From contig CM044961.1 in NCBI GenBank assembly GCA_024516035.1, positions 12,306,198-12,370,197 on the forward strand: a stretch of 64,000 bases of DNA, read 5' to 3'. Both the position numbers and the translations under genes were made by a program. The notes under the pieces were generated by a model. That model ran no database searches and had not been told where the DNA came from. It worked only from the letters and a program-made list of their open reading frames with translations. Below are positions 62,632-64,000 of the stretch, in pieces. The first letter of the stretch is position 1, and the number at the start of each line of letters is the position of its first letter. The stretch comes from Bactericera cockerelli (Eukaryota; Arthropoda; Insecta; Hemiptera; Triozidae).

Positions 62632-62755
62632 CGAGGCAATTCCAGCCCTACCCAAGCTGGGTGAGGTTAATGTAGGTAGCTGGTACGATTCTCAGCGAAT
62701 GGAGGGTAAAACCCCCGTCCTCTCTACCTCAAGTTAGGACGTTAAAACCAAATAA
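62632..62755 (+). mobile_element. SINE E body (in copy 2)
   Basis: Counterpart of 10782-10915. Here CAAGCTGGGTGAGGTTAATG is closer to the family sequence than the partner copy. Confidence 0.75.
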
Positions 62756-63577
62756 CATCAATAGACATGAAAGGAGCCTAGACATTGGATCTGGGCGTCC
62801 ATATAATTCTCTCACCACCGTGATTTAGGTATCAATACCTATCTCACGGACACGGAATTATTATTACCGAGGCAATGAGTGAGCACCGACCTCATTCCTC
62901 TCCATGCTCGACAATGTTTAACTTCAGTGTACTGTCGACAGGTGGTGTGATCTACCTGCCCTATCAACACTGCGTTCTCTTAGGTACTTTTGGTGTCAAG
63001 AATCATAGGCATCTCTATTTCCCTAATCCTCTCACCTTCCTCCTCTCTTCATGACCCCCTGTGTCACCCACCATTAAAACGAAAAGACTTAAAAAAGTGA
63101 AAGAGATCAAAAATCCTATCTTCTTCCGAGATTTAACTTTTCAAAAAATGTAGGTACTCTTAAAAGTTCGTGAAATAGCATCAGATTAAGCTCCCTCAAC
63201 TCAGTAGAATACCAAAAAAAGAAGAAAAAAAAAGTTTTTTTAACGAAAGAAATTTTTATCTCAAAACATTTGTCTCGAAAGGTCGGAGAGGAGTTCACAG
63301 AAGTAGTCAAATGCCTTTTCTGTTGCCATTTTCACGGCGAAATCTTAACTACAGTTTTCATTTGTGAAGGAGCCGTGACCGGGACAGTATCTGTCGACGA
63401 TGTGTGGCTGTTTTTAATATTTAGTAATTTTGCGGTCGTAATTTTTAAAAATAAAAAAATGAGTAGATAGATAAATAAAATACCAATAAATTGTTAAGTT
63501 TTTATTTGAATATAATAATTTTATTTATAATGTTTAATTAATTTTATTTTATTTATTTACATTTAATTTCTATTAAA

Positions 63578-63638
63578 ATGAGAGACTTCCTGGTTCTGTG
63601 TTTATGTCTTCTCGTCTTCATAACGGAATGCTCTTCAG
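63578..63638 (+). CDS. First exon of a secreted-peptide gene (signal peptide only), copy 2
   Basis: ATG at 63578, 20 codons identical to the copy at 12053 except residue 19 (Ser for Phe) and one silent change, then G and donor GTAAGT (GT at 63639-63640), phase 1. The 5' flank (TATTTACATTTAATTTCTAT, TAAAATGAG) is also conserved. The remaining exons lie beyond the window. The two loci are probably members of a secreted-peptide gene family. Confidence 0.65.
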
Positions 63639-63691
63639 GTAAGTTTTTTTTTTTCGTATAGATTTATCTTCAACTAATATTATGGCCTTAT

Positions 63692-63987
63692 AGTAGTCAC
63701 CGTGGCAGAGCGAGTTAGCGCGCTAGGCATTGCACACATGGTGACCTGGGTTCGATTCCCAGCGTGGGAGGATTTTTTCTGCTCTGTACTTGTATGTTCG
63801 GGGTCCACTCATACCTCGTGAGGAAAAATGAGTAGCTGCTTTGTTTTAATGTGAAGCAGCGACCAGTGGCAGAATCTTAGGCAAAAAAATAATACAAGAT
63901 ATTGTAAATTAAAGTGCCAAAGTCCTATGATTCTGCGCTACCCACTAAAATTGTGGCATAATAACACAAAGAAAAAGCATTATTATT
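63692..63987 (+). mobile_element. SINE family C, full length, with 13-bp target duplication and known empty site
   Basis: ATTATGGCCTTAT at 63679-63691 is repeated exactly at 63988-64000. The pre-insertion sequence is present once in copy 1 (12152-12164). Head: AGTCACCGTGGCAGAGCGAG, TTAGCGCGCTAGGCATTGCA, CTGGGTTCGATTCCCAGCGT. Body: GGGTCCACTCATACCTCGTG, AGTGGCAGAATCTTAGGC, CCTATGATTCTGCGCTACCC. Tail (ATT)n. This defines the complete family C unit as about 296 bp. Confidence 0.96.
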
Positions 63988-64000
63988 ATTATGGCCTTAT

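Larger units (their letters stand above)
61603..63691. repeat. Duplicated segment, copy 2
   Basis: Matches 9807-12164 in the same orientation. It lacks the family B SINE of copy 1 (the site near 62785 reads GACATTGGATCTGGGCGTCC). It has its own family C SINE at 63692. Homology probably continues past the window end. Confidence 0.9.

Noticed and set aside
1..64000. CRISPR array, operon, riboswitch or phage-like system
   Set aside because: The regular repeats are contiguous minisatellites without unique spacers, and all gene structure is eukaryotic.

Overview
The window looks like a non-coding-rich stretch of an arthropod nuclear genome, most likely an insect. Evidence is the AT-rich background, GT-AG introns, many RNA polymerase III-derived SINEs, an RTE-type LINE, a hAT element, mariner-type MITEs and a DUF4817-like transposase relic. 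A hemipteran is my guess, but nothing here proves the order. There are no operons, CRISPR arrays or bacterial genes. One 100-base assembly gap lies at 61503-61602.

Host coding content is small. (1) 4750-7360 (+) is the large last exon of a nuclear-type protein with R/G/P-rich, lysine-rich and acidic/serine-rich blocks. About ten frameshifts break it, so it is either a pseudogene or affected by indels in the assembly. (2) A 61-base first exon encoding only a signal peptide, ending at a GTAAGT donor in phase 1, occurs twice (12053-12113 and 63578-63638) within a duplicated segment of more than 2 kb. Each duplicate carries a SINE that the other lacks.

Mobile DNA dominates. A 7.8 kb hAT-type element (49558-57392, 8-bp target duplication) contains a full-length RTE-like LINE (49695-55400, 11-bp target duplication, TTTA-repeat tail). 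The two LINE ORFs are in one frame, separated only by a UAG codon, and ORF2 has no AUG before its endonuclease catalytic residues. This makes stop-codon readthrough a serious candidate. Four or more tRNA-derived SINE families (called A to D here) are scattered through the window. A fifth SINE group pairs either a 5S rRNA-like head or a tRNA-like head with one shared body. Three TA-flanked MITEs (8229-9008, 15005-15560, 44770-45632), one probable further one (39405-39640) and a fifth inverted-repeat element (32447-32828) are present. A dispersed repeat with an internal 38-bp minisatellite (1, 3 and 11 units at three loci) has a Helitron-like 3' hairpin end.

Tandem DNA is the other major component: a 41-bp array (17560-20020), a 27-bp array (30335-31940), an 84/94-bp satellite with higher-order structure (58985-60690) followed by an 18-bp G-rich array (60695-61345), and long CT/GA tracts that repeatedly switch strand polarity. 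The very long ORFs across these arrays are artefacts of stop-free repeats.

SINE and array limits are by eye and usually good to about 5-15 bases. Limits given with a target-site duplication are exact or nearly so.
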